From Dactylonectria macrodidyma (taxonomy: Eukaryota > Ascomycota > Sordariomycetes > Hypocreales > Nectriaceae): DNA of 64,000 bases. The translations under genes were made by a program, and so were the position numbers. The notes beneath the pieces were generated by a model that had not been told where the DNA came from, ran no database searches, and worked only from the letters and a program-made list of their open reading frames with translations. Of this stretch, positions 45,054 to 55,364 are shown one piece after another (position 1 is the stretch's first letter; every line of letters begins with the position of its first letter). The stretch spans positions 2,294,001-2,358,000 of the forward strand of contig JAGMUV010000001.1 in the NCBI GenBank assembly GCA_020744425.1. Reading direction: 5' to 3'.

Positions 45054-46196
45054 TCACTTGCTCTTCTGCTTCTCCAACTCCCTCAACTGCTTGACTGCGC
45101 TATCCGCCCCAGTCCAGTTCATCAGAGCCTGCATCATCAACGGCTTCTCAGTCACGACACCAAGAACCTCGGCTGCGGTTCGCTCCAGAAAGTCCTTGTG
45201 CCCCTGCCTCTGGTCGACAACGGTCCCATCCGGGTTGGTGTACTCAACCATCCCCAGATGTCTATAGTATTTGCCGAAGATTCTCTCATACTCAGCGTTC
45301 CTCGGAACCTCCTCCAAAGTGGCATCATCGTCCGAGTTGAATCTAAAGACAGCGGCCTCCAGGTTGCGAAGAACTGTTGAGCCATTCCACTTCCAGTCAC
45401 TAGATTCATCATCCCTCGTATACGAACAGTACCATTTTCCAACAAGCATGTTGAAAATGCCACCATGAAGAAAGACCACCACCCTGGGGATTCCCTCTCT
45501 GCCAGCGGCCTTCCACTGCCGAGTAATGGTCTCTCGCTGCCCATACAGCCACTTTCGGAAACCCGCCGCGTGTTCCTCACAGGCTTCGAAGTCAGGTGTC
45601 ACTTTGAGGGAATGCAGGCGAGTTTCGGGAGAGTTCAGGATGTTCTTGTCGTTGACGCGGCAGGTAACAGCTGACAGGTCCGTAGTTATCTCGCCCAATA
45701 CATTCCCTGCATCGTCGCCTTTCCCGCCTTGGAGAAGGATGTAGGAAGCCTTGAGGGTTGGCGATTGATTATCTTGAGGCCAGTTGGTAGCCTCTTCGAT
45801 CGATGAATGGGTCTGGATGCATGGTTGGCCCTCATGGCAATCGAGAGCGTTGAACTTGTCGATTGCTCGCATTGCTGTTTCCACTGCCCTCGTCAAGTGG
45901 GAACTGTAGACGCGATGGACTTCAAGCTTATTGGAAGGATCTTCCCGGGCCGACTCGACGAAGCCTTCACAAGAGTTCTGGCCTTCTTTGGTGAGGCCAT
46001 CCGGAAGATATACGCCGTATTTGGCTGTCAGCAGGGGAAATTTATCGCGACTGGCGTTGACGGCCTCGAGGAGTCGGATGAGCGCACCGTGTTCCATGTT
46101 GATGAAGTCGATGCCTCCTTCGTTGCTCTCGACGACGACGTTCGATATGGCCTGCGCATGGCGAACGAGAACAACGTCCATGTCGAATTTTCCCAT
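45054..46196 (-). CDS. Histidine phosphatase superfamily protein (phosphoglycerate-mutase-like)
   Basis: Phosphatase of the histidine phosphatase superfamily, in which a phosphohistidine intermediate is used; substrate unknown. One exon, 380 residues from the ATG at 46196, which lies in good context (CCAACATGG) right before the first beta strand DVVLVRHAQ. His13 in RHA is the expected catalytic histidine. SSHLTRAVETA supplies the second conserved arginine, and VVVFLHGGI supplies the second histidine. The C-terminus is Lys/Glu-rich. The frame is open further upstream to 46364, but that extension looks like leader sequence. It is not a glycolytic mutase by length; a broad-specificity fungal phosphatase is more likely. 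Confidence 0.88.
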   Translation of the reverse strand: MGKFDMDVVLVRHAQAISNVVVESNEGGIDFINMEHGALIRLLEAVNASRDKFPLLTAKYGVYLPDGLTKEGQNSCEGFVESAREDPSNKLEVHRVYSSHLTRAVETAMRAIDKFNALDCHEGQPCIQTHSSIEEATNWPQDNQSPTLKASYILLQGGKGDDAGNVLGEITTDLSAVTCRVNDKNILNSPETRLHSLKVTPDFEACEEHAAGFRKWLYGQRETITRQWKAAGREGIPRVVVFLHGGIFNMLVGKWYCSYTRDDESSDWKWNGSTVLRNLEAAVFRFNSDDDATLEEVPRNAEYERIFGKYYRHLGMVEYTNPDGTVVDQRQGHKDFLERTAAEVLGVVTEKPLMMQALMNWTGADSAVKQLRELEKQKSK

Positions 46197-48474
46197 GTTG
46201 GGCCAGTTGAGGGGGTTTGGCTGGTTGGAAGGTTGTGTCTGCGTGTGCTCAATGTTGTGCGATGTGAGAGAACGATGGTGGAAGAGGGCAAGATGAGAGA
46301 GGTTCGGCCAGATTGTTGGGCCCTTTTGTAGCCATTGAGACGACATGGGTGCGGGGTTGTTCAAGAAAGATGATATAACGGGGGATACTTGCTATAGGAA
46401 TATGTGATATGTAAACTGCAACCTTGAACCTGGTAACTGCAGTGCGTATGCAGAGGACTTGGCACTGGCTGATCACCGGTCTGCGATATAAGCTGATAAC
46501 AGGCCAGGACTGCGTCGAGTCTGCAGAGTCTATGCTGCCGGCCCCGATTGTGATGCAACGGCGGTGATGCAACCAATCTGCCGCTATTGATGTGTCTTGT
46601 ACCGCAATGGGAAATACTGAACAAGCAAACCGAAGAGTAATTAGGTACATAGACATATGTTCTTCCCGAAGGGACCTGTGTTGGCCCGTTTGAAGGCGAG
46701 CACGGAAACTAGGCTGGTAAGCGCTGATGTAACCACCATGCATGGTCAAGTACCTCTCATCGAGGCTTGGGTAGGGTTCAGGGAAATAGGTATAGACCAT
46801 CCTGCGGGTTGAAACGCCACCGTTACTTCGATCAACACAACTTGTCTCCCATTTCTCACCGCTTAATTATCCATCAGCGTGATTCGTCCAAAGTCTTCGG
46901 AATGTTCTCTCCGAAGGACACCCAGACTTGGATCCGATGCGAGCTTGCGTCGCCACGAGCACCCATCGGTCATTGATGAAGGGAGACGAGATGCCAGTCG
47001 TCAGAGAATGAGACACCGGTCGACAGGAATTGAGACATCAGTTGACCGATATTGAGGGGAACACAAAGAGGTGGCGAGTCTTTCTCCCTGTACTCATCTT
47101 TGGAATCGTAGGTTTACTTTCCATAGACATAGGGCTGGGAGAGGCGGTTACTTTGATAATTACTCAACTGGGCGCTTCGCTTCCTATCACCACGATCCTC
47201 GTTTGCCAATTGATTATCTGCCGACTCCCAAACTTGATGGCCCGCAGCCCAGCCTGATCACCCATGTACCGGCCCTTCTGCGGTAGATACTTGTGCTCAA
47301 GAGGGGTAAATCAGTCACATTGCTTTGTTCCAGCTGGGCGCTGTGGCGTACATAGAGAGGCTTAATGGGAGAAGCCTGAGCGAATCATTCCAAACTCGCT
47401 GTCACGCCTCGATCTTGGCTGTTGGTTGACGTGGCATAATAGCGTCCTGCAAGTAACGCAAATCGTTCCGAGACATTCACCGGTTTCGGCCTCCGCGCTT
47501 TTCATGGGGGTCTGGTTGGTCTGGTTGGTCTGGCCAGCCTCGCGGAGACGCCCAACTACGTACCCCTCAAGCTCCCAACCGACAGCTCCGAGATAACGGA
47601 CATGACGGCGAGTGCCACGCCCACAGAATCACGTCTTCTCATTTGCTCATTTGTTCATTTGTGGCACATGCTTATGCTCTCACCGCTGTATAACTTTTAC
47701 CGAAGGGGATAATGAAGGTAATGCTCGTTATGCAACACCGTGACATCTCCTCCCCACCCACTAGAAACTTTCATTGAAGAAATGAACGGCTACCGTGGCG
47801 TGTTCTCAATTAATTAGTTTCTAATATAGAATCACTGTTGCCTCATTTAAAGACATATGTTTCAGTGATTGGGCTCGGTAGTCAATGAGAGAGTGTGTCT
47901 CGGCTTGAATGATAAATCTGGTCTTTGGGGCTGGGCAATCCCAAACTCTAAATCAGAAGAAGTACATCCCTTGAGAGGGGATAGAAAAAAAAACGGCAAG
48001 ACCATCCTGACGACCCCTTCTTCATTTTCAGACGTCAAGTCAGAGAATGAGTTGCTGCATACGAATCATCATGCAACTTGCTCATGGAAATGACCAGTCA
48101 TTTGTCGTCATAATAAGCTGGAATGTGTTGGAATATATATGATAGCCTGCTATAGCTACTCTAGTTGACACTTATAAGTCCCAATTGTAGATATTCTTGC
48201 ACAGAGTCCTGGACCTAATCCTCTTTTGCGCCAGATCTCAAGACATATGCATAGTCTCAGCACAAGCCCGTAGTTCTGTAGTTGGATACAACTCATATAT
48301 CTTGACAGTCAAGATCCCATCTTGGAGTGCGACGACACCCTATGACACAGTCGTTCCTCATTGTCCGTATTTAATCATAGACTGTGATGCTGACGAGTTA
48401 CCTACTTTTTCTTGCCATCCCTAGGAAACTTTTCGGAAGAGCAATCCTGCATTGAAATAACAGCTAGATAGTCG
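46197..48474. other. Gene-poor interval
   Basis: About 2.3 kb. A minus-strand frame near 46249-46800 begins like protein but lacks any motif and overlaps the phosphatase leader. Small repeats occur: TCTGGTTGG at 47510-47533 and CATTTG at 47640-47660. No supportable gene. Confidence 0.45.
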
Positions 48475-50140
48475 CTAACCATGAGTCTGCCTAATGTGGT
48501 GACTCTTCATGGTCACAAATGCATCGAATGCTCGAGGACCAAGGGTGCTTCCCAGCCCAGAGTTCTTCCAACCAATCCATGCGAGATCCTGGATATTCTA
48601 TGTTAGCTTGAATACACATTTAACGCTGCGAAATAGCCGCCGCGTCTAATGGGAGGGCATCTTACCGGGTTAGGGCAGTCACAGCGGTTGATGAAGACGG
48701 TTCCTGCTTCAATCTCTGCTTCAAGCTCCTCACCCCGCGCAATATCCTTGGTCCATATACTGGCAGTGAGTCCGTATTCGCTGTCATTCATGAGTTTGAC
48801 GGCCTGCTCGTCACTTTCTACCTTCATAACGGGAACTAGTGTAGGGTTAGGTATGACGTCATAGACACCATGGTGAGGAGGAGTAAGGACGTACTGAGAG
48901 GACCAAATGTCTCGACAGTCATGACGCTCATCTCATGAGTAGTATTTGTGAGGAGACGCGGCGCAATGTAGCTGCCGGATTGTGGCAAGGTAGAAAATGA
49001 GGCATTGGTCGGAGTGGCATCCACTGCTCCCTTTTGAAGCGCATCGTCGATCTGCGCTGTGATGGCTTCCACTGCAGCCTTTGAGATTACCGGGCCAATG
49101 GTCGTGGTTGCGTCCAAAGAATCACCAAGTTTGTAGCTATGCTCAATATTAGAAATAGGAATTCCATGCAAAGTATGGCCATTGATGTGACACATGAAGC
49201 ATGTCATTCCACTCACCCTTCAAGCTCGTTCTGCAGTTCCCGCACAAAGTCATCATGAACATCTTTGTGAACATAGACTCTCTCAACTGCACAGCAGCTT
49301 TGACCGGAGTTGAAGATGGCACCGTCGACGATGTTCGCCGCCGTCCACTTTAGGTCGGCATCGGCACGGACATAGGCAGGATCCTTTCCGCCCAGCTCCA
49401 GGTTTACAGGGACAACCCTGCCTGCCGTGGCTTCTCTGATGGCCAAACCGCCTGCAGTAGAACCTGTGAAGCATACTTGCTTGATAGCCGGAAGCTTTGC
49501 AATCTCCTTGACGGTCTCCAGGCTACCGGTGTGGAGAACTTGGAACACATCGGCTGGGAGACCTGCTTTGTCGAAGGCTTCCTTGAGACGGTCTGCAACC
49601 TGTGGCGTTTGTGGCGATGGCTTTAGGATAACTGCATTACCTGCTAGTAAGGCGGGAACGAGTGTGTTGATGGTAATAAGATAAGGGAACTATACTCTTC
49701 TGTTAGCAAGTGTCGTAAAATACTGGACCTGTACTTGCATTCCACGCTGAAACAATCAGAACAGGGCCAACAGACTCCTTGCTGATCCACCTCCTGAATC
49801 CGGGCTCCTCCTGTCCAGGTAAATGAGCTAGGGCTTCAGAGGCAATGTTTATCAGATAATCTGCGCGTTTCCGCATAGTGTCGATTTCAGCGCCAGCAAA
49901 CTTGATGGGTCGGCCCATCTGAACGCTGAGCTCCTTGGCCAGCTGATCTTTGATACCGGTGAGGACATCCAGGGCTTTGACAACAAGTGCCTTACGCTCG
50001 TCTAGGGAGGTTTTACGGTAGTTCTGGAAGGCGGCATGGGCGCGATCGACGCTGGCACGCGCTTCCTCGATGGAGGCGCCAGCGCACTCAAAGATGACTT
50101 GCCCAGAAGACGGGGAGACAGTTCGAATAGCGTTCGACAT
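48475..50140 (-). CDS. Aldehyde dehydrogenase (NAD(P)-dependent, ALDH superfamily)
   Basis: Oxidises an aldehyde to the acid; semialdehyde-type substrates are likely but unproven. Five exons (49739-50140, 49217-49689, 48895-49136, 48666-48835, 48475-48588) give 466 residues. Motifs are ILKPSPQTP (cofactor), GSTAGGLAI, NLELGGKDPAYV with general base near Glu232, and NSGQSCCA with the nucleophile near Cys266. TFGPLIPVMKV and the C-terminal LGSTLGPRAFDAF also fit. Intron 1 (49690-49738, 49 bp) uses a GC donor (GCAAGT); no GT donor keeps the SAWN-FPYLI junction in frame. The remaining introns are 80, 59 and 77 bp with GT donors. It lies upstream-downstream with a glutamine amidotransferase on the same strand (437 bp between them). 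Confidence 0.94.
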
Positions 50141-50577
50141 CTTGAGGGTAAATAGGTGTTGAGATGTATAGAAATGGGGGTTGGAATTGATTGTGTCAGC
50201 CAAGTCCGGGAGGTCATGGAGAGGACTGACGCAACTTATAGCCCGTTCCTCCACTTTGAGGGGTAGATGACCTTACGAAGTACAGTAGCATAACCGCTGA
50301 GATACGCGAGCCGCGCCTGCAAGGCGTGGGACATGAAGCCGCTTAAACTAAATGGGAATTGATTGAGATAAGCGGCTACAGCTCCGAGCTCTCTGACATC
50401 TAGAGTCGAGCAGTGCCTTTTTTGGCTGCTTACGGTTTGGCGAGAGCTATGTGATTTTCAATTTCAACCAACATTTTGGATCACGTTGAGCGCATTACCG
50501 CGCTTCAGACTTGCCCGATCTACGACCAATTCTGGCAGTTCTTGTTTTTTGAAGAGTTCTTTGAAAAAAGTATTTAT

Positions 50578-51451
50578 CTATGATAGAAGGAAGTTCAAAA
50601 TTGTAGTAGCCACCAGGACGCCATCTTGAGGTTGTTGAGATCGGGCCATGCCCTCCTCGAACATGGTGTCATTGAAGATTTTTTGGTTGTGCCGAGTATC
50701 CAGAATCTTGGACATGATAAACCCGTCAAACTCAGGATGAGCTTGGAAAGAAATGAGACGGCCGGCTTGGTACAGGCCTTGGATTTCGCACTTTGGGCTG
50801 CTGCCCAAGCAAACCAGCCCTTCGGGAACTGAAAGCACTGCATCTCGATGCATCTGGTGAAGTCCCTAGTCCAATTGTAAGCAGAGAACGCGTCTAGATG
50901 CCGACAATTTAGATCTTACTAGTGAGGGTACTCCAAGGAGCTTTTGGCCCTCTTCGCTGAGGTCGACTTTGTCAACAGATATTTCCCAACCCCCTGGGCT
51001 GACCCCGACCTTGGCCCCAAGCGCGCGACCAAGGATTTGATGACCAAAGCAAATGCCCACAATCGGGATCTTCGTTGTCGTAAGAACATTTTTTACGAAC
51101 TCGACAAGAGAAACAATCCAGGCATCATCAGCGAAGGCTGTGTGTTCTGTCGAGTTGAGAGTTAGCCGGGCTCGGTCTTGCAGAGTTGCTCATCATGTAT
51201 CCAAGCGGCCGATACTTACTGCTTCCCGTCAACCAGAGTCCGTCGATCTCGTCGACGTTTGGGTATGATTGACTTCCAACGACGTCCCATTTTGAAATAT
51301 CCAGCTGCAGGTCGTTCCCCTTTGCACCCAAGCCCTGCTGGCCCTTTGTCAAAAGTTGACGGAAAACCTCGCCGTACGTGCCACGAGCCTCGAGAACCGG
51401 CGGGACAGGCGTGTCACACTCCAAAACTGCAAGGCGATATGTGCGAGTCAT
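50578..51451 (-). CDS. Class-I glutamine amidotransferase-like protein
   Basis: Predicted cytosolic hydrolase with the GATase1 fold. Three exons (51220-51451, 50920-51146, 50578-50865; introns 73 and 54 bp) give 248 residues. The strand ending in LWLTGSKHTAFADDAW, the nucleophile elbow VGICFGHQIL (Cys110), GLHQMHRD and AHPEF (His-x-Glu of the triad) are all present. The frame dictates the first acceptor, because an alternative 9 nt downstream would delete the KHT residues shared across relatives. Such stand-alone fungal proteins resemble the amidotransferase half of GMP synthase and gamma-glutamyl hydrolases; the true substrate is unknown. The aldehyde dehydrogenase beside it would fit gamma-glutamyl or polyamine catabolism, but that is speculative. 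Confidence 0.91.
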
Positions 51452-52634
51452 TTTTTCTAAAAAGCGACAGAAATTCAACGTGGTTGGTTCAGGCGATAAT
51501 CTCAGAAGCCGTTCAGTACACTGTGATCTTGGCTTTAATAAGCGATGCCCAGGTTGCGTCCTTTATGCCCACGCAATCAGGCCTCCTTTCACCAAAGAGT
51601 TGCCGCGTGCCTGCGAACGCGGTAATGCCATTATCTCCCCCTCATGCCGAGGAGCCATCATGGCGGAAACAACGCTTATTGGGTTCTGCCAGCGGTCCGC
51701 CGTTGCCGCGACTCCACAACCAGGTTAGTAGTGTGCTTTAGTCTCCCTCGTGACTCAATATGCTGGCCTCCTACATGACTTATCGGATAACCGCGCCTTT
51801 CTGACAGGATCCACTGAACCACCTAGAACCCACTGCTCCGTGATCGATCTTCCCGTCTTCGTTCTGGGGTAACAGCGGGAACCATTACGTATGGACACAG
51901 AGAGTCTTTGCCTGTGTCCGAGTCGGCTAGATTCTTAAGTGTGCGGTACGAGGGCGGCCGAAAGAGAATATTGAGACGCCACAATCAGTAGCAGCCTCAC
52001 CGAGTCGCTGCTTATGACCAGTTCTATTATAAAAAGGCAAAGCCTAGGGAACTTCAAGGCTTGGTCTGGAAATGAGATTTTGATTTAACTGGACTTTAGA
52101 AAGAGCGAAACTGACTCTATGATTTAACCGCCAGTGAATGAATTTTTCAACTTCCAAACGACGACTTAGATTGGATTATTGCAGATTAATCGGACAGTAA
52201 CTTGAAGTGATGCATCGAGATGGGGCAGTAAATTATCTCGCCACAGTGGTTTTCTATTTTCTGAGACAAAGGCTTCACAAATGAAGGCCTCGAAAGAATA
52301 CAGACACCACCTTTTAATCCGGAGTACGGAGTACTGATTGCAGAGTTCTACCCCGGCTCCTACACAGGTTCGCAAAGCAGAGATATGGCTTGGGCCACAT
52401 AGAAGGAGGAGACATAGCTTCTTTGTTGATTCTATCTTGGGATTTATGTACAAAGAGGAACCAGGAAGGCCATAGCTTAAGTATGTAAAACGAGACGGAG
52501 GGAATAGAACCTGGGTTTGATCGTCAAGACGGACAAAGGCTTTTGTTCAGCTGCGAAATTAATCACATTAATAGGCAAACTGAACCATAATTGAAGAGAG
52601 GAGACGTGTAAGTAATCCTAGACTTATTCTTTTG
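51452..52634. other. Gene-poor interval
   Basis: About 1.2 kb with a CGGAGTACGGAGTACT-type repeat at 52319-52336, a pattern common in ascomycete spacers. No gene seen. Confidence 0.45.
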
Positions 52635-53375
52635 ATGATCCTCAAAATCTCAAGCGTCTTTTTTTCGATTCATTCTCCATCAGCTATGCGCAATCACATT
52701 CTGGAAACCTTTCAGTGCTCAGAACGGCCTTTATGCCTGTGTCTGGAGCATTTTCTGGAATTTGCGAAATGGCACTACCTAGAGCTTGAAGCGCGTGGAT
52801 TCCCTCCCGATGCTCCATTGAGACTTGCCGAAAAGCGGGCAACGAAGGCGGAAACAGACACGACTTTCGCGCTGCCCATCCGAATTCAACCAAGGCGAGC
52901 AGCCAAGAACAAGGTTATCGAAGCCAAGATTGAGGTTCAAGCAAGGAAAAAGCGTGTATCTAGCTTGGAAAACTCCGACTCGACAAAGAAAAGACGAAAA
53001 ATTTCCAGTGGTTCAAAACCAACGCCAAGGCCGATTTCGACTTCTTTGCTTGAAGTAAGGGCCCAGCAACTCAGAAAAATTGTATGCCAGGAGGTTCAGA
53101 TTTTTCGAGGAAGTGGGAATTGCCCGTATGGAAGTGAGCCCTGGGACTGTAGGCATTGCAACACAACATGGTCTCAAAAGGCAAAGAAGCTAGGGGGTGC
53201 GGAGTGGAACGATTGCATTGGAGAAGCTCCAATTGCCAACATGGATCCGCTTGGCGAATCGTCTCAAGTTTTGGCTTGGGATTTCTTGGAATCTCCTAAT
53301 TTACGCAGGTTCCGGTATGGGAGCTTGCAGTTTCTTGTGGATTCCTGCATTGGGACTAAAATTTTAATATTATAG
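52635..53375 (+). CDS. Hypothetical basic protein (about 246 aa)
   Basis: Single frame from ATG 52635 (a second ATG lies at 52686). The centre is strongly basic, with TKKRRKISSGSK as a probable nuclear signal. The N-terminal third is helical (LEHFLEFAKWHYLELEARG), and a small cysteine cluster (CPYGSEPWDCRHC) could bind metal. I do not recognise a domain. It lacks introns and lies alone between two gene-poor intervals, so it may be a fragment of a longer lost gene. Confidence 0.45.
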   Translation: MILKISSVFFSIHSPSAMRNHILETFQCSERPLCLCLEHFLEFAKWHYLELEARGFPPDAPLRLAEKRATKAETDTTFALPIRIQPRRAAKNKVIEAKIEVQARKKRVSSLENSDSTKKRRKISSGSKPTPRPISTSLLEVRAQQLRKIVCQEVQIFRGSGNCPYGSEPWDCRHCNTTWSQKAKKLGGAEWNDCIGEAPIANMDPLGESSQVLAWDFLESPNLRRFRYGSLQFLVDSCIGTKILIL

Positions 53376-53670
53376 GCTGCTTTAAGTTTATGTTCAATAT
53401 GTCTATGTTGATTTTATTGACCATTATTTGACACAGCACCGGTTCCATGCTCTAGTGTTTGGTAATCTGAAGTGATTTTGTGATGGTGACGGTCTCCCAC
53501 GGTTGAACCAGGTAGGTGCAAGGCATGTCTTGGGGCGAAATGTTTTCCATTGCTAAGGCGACCGAATATTGGAGAAAAATGACAGAGAGCGGTTTTGGCA
53601 TTCGTCAACTCGCGATAAAAGATGCCTTTCTTGATAAATGACGTGGGGGATTTGGCCGTGTGGTCGAGGG

Positions 53671-53988
53671 CTACTCCGACTCATCTCGGTTTTTCGTTCC
53701 AGAGGGGTACACAAGTGTTGTCAAACCCAGAACCATAGATAGAGGAAATGGAAGAGGGAGGACGGGTGTGGTGATGAGAGCCATGGCTATGGTCTGTTTC
53801 ATTTGCTGGCGGGCGGCCGGATCGTGGATTTCTTTGCCTTGTTGCTGAGGTTCTCTGGCGTTGCTCCCGGATGACCCAGCCCTGCGAGCACCTCTCGTAC
53901 CTCTCTTCCTAGGCTTGTATGCACTGCCCCTCTGGTTAGGGCCAGAATCCCGAGTGGCCCTGGGGTTTTGGTTGGGTGAATTGTTCAT
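53671..53988 (-). CDS. Small basic membrane protein, unknown (105 aa)
   Basis: Single exon from ATG 53988. Residues 1-60 are Asn/Gln/Arg-rich and disordered (GSAYKPRKRGTRGARRAG). Residues about 65-95 form a Pro-containing hydrophobic segment (TIAMALITTPVLPLPFPLSM), followed by a short polar tail. This could be a tail-anchored protein. Composition bias and the good start support coding, but no family is recognised. Confidence 0.45.
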   Translation of the reverse strand: MNNSPNQNPRATRDSGPNQRGSAYKPRKRGTRGARRAGSSGSNAREPQQQGKEIHDPAARQQMKQTIAMALITTPVLPLPFPLSMVLGLTTLVYPSGTKNRDESE

Positions 53989-55364
53989 GATGATGATGGG
54001 TGGTGTTTGCGGTTCGAAGCAATTATTGTTACAAATGGAGGCCTGAATGAACGAATGAAGATGGCATCTTCTTTTTTTATGTGCACCTCGAGGAGCCATT
54101 GACCAAGGAGACGCTGCTGACACGGAAGGCGAAAGGCGCCAAGTGGTGTTTCGGTTCAGTTTCGCATGCTAGAGGAGGTATCACTTGGTAGTAGAAGGGC
54201 TTGCTCCCTAGTGAATAGCTCTCTAGCATAAGCATTTTCGGCTGAGTCTTGCGTGGCAGTACGTGCCCATTGTCATTAATTGGTTCATCCCATCAGGCCA
54301 TTTCAGCCTGGCCACGGGGCTTCAGAACGTCGGTCGCATGGGTGCTGTTTCCTCTTGGACAGTCGCCCTGTCAGGGTGGAGGGACGTTTCCTGGTCCCAT
54401 GGCATGCTGAAACACAAAATGGTAATAAAGTGCAAGGAAAGGCTGGGTTGAAAACGATGGGGGAAGTAAATTTCCTGGGACAAAACGCATCCGAGACGAT
54501 CGCTGGATTTATGGTACGATTGCATTAGCACCGTGCGCTTGCTTTATGAGTTGCATAGCAACAGAGGATGAATCTTGTATAATTCTTTCCGTAAGATAAA
54601 TCGCCTCGCTCAACTGCGACTAACGACGGTGGTTTAAGGGCACTGAAAGTATTCTCTGGATGCTTGCTTCAGGCGTGAATCCAGCTTAGGCCCCAGAGGA
54701 CTCAACGTCATTGATAATGACAATAGAAAGGCTTCTCATTGGATGGAGGGAATTTGATGGAGAGAGAGAGAGAGAGCGGGGTTCTGTATTCTGTATTCTG
54801 TTTGGCCAGTGCCTAACAGCGCAGCGTCTGCATCGGTATTCTCTTCAACAAGGACGTAATCGCACAGCATCACTCTTACGTGTGGGCTACTGATACATCC
54901 CATTGTATCGGCTTGCAAGAGATGAAGACCCTGATCTCCGACGTCTTCTACACTACTGTAGCTGCAAGTCAAACGTAGGTGCCTGCCAGTCGCCTATATC
55001 CCCCCCCCCCCAAAAAAGGCCTAAAAACCCCATTATTTCAGCTCTGTTAGGGTTTAGGTCTCTTATCAAGTCAGTCCTTATCGCCGAATTTTTATTGGGT
55101 TGGCGTCACCCCACAAGCTCCTCCGCAGTCGAAGAGATTGCTTTGCAACTTTATTAGACTGCATTTCTTCAGCAGTTCTCAATTGTTGAGTTGGGAGTTA
55201 GTCATCAGCGTTCAACGTACAGATTACAAGCCAAGGTTTTGCGCCACTGAATAACTACCTAACCTATGCTACCCCGCTGGAAAGAAAATTTAGAGACCTG
55301 ATCTTCCTCCTTGACACATCCAACATCGTACGTCCATTCACGCTTTCATCTCACGCGGCACAAC
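53989..55364. other. Gene-poor interval
   Basis: About 1.4 kb. GA microsatellite near 54759-54775 and a C-run/A-run at 55003-55017. The last ~60 bp look like the leader of the argininosuccinate synthase gene. No other gene seen. Confidence 0.5.

Noticed and set aside
46249..46800. 183-codon minus-strand frame overlapping the phosphatase leader
   Set aside because: Overlaps the histidine phosphatase leader in another frame and has no motif.
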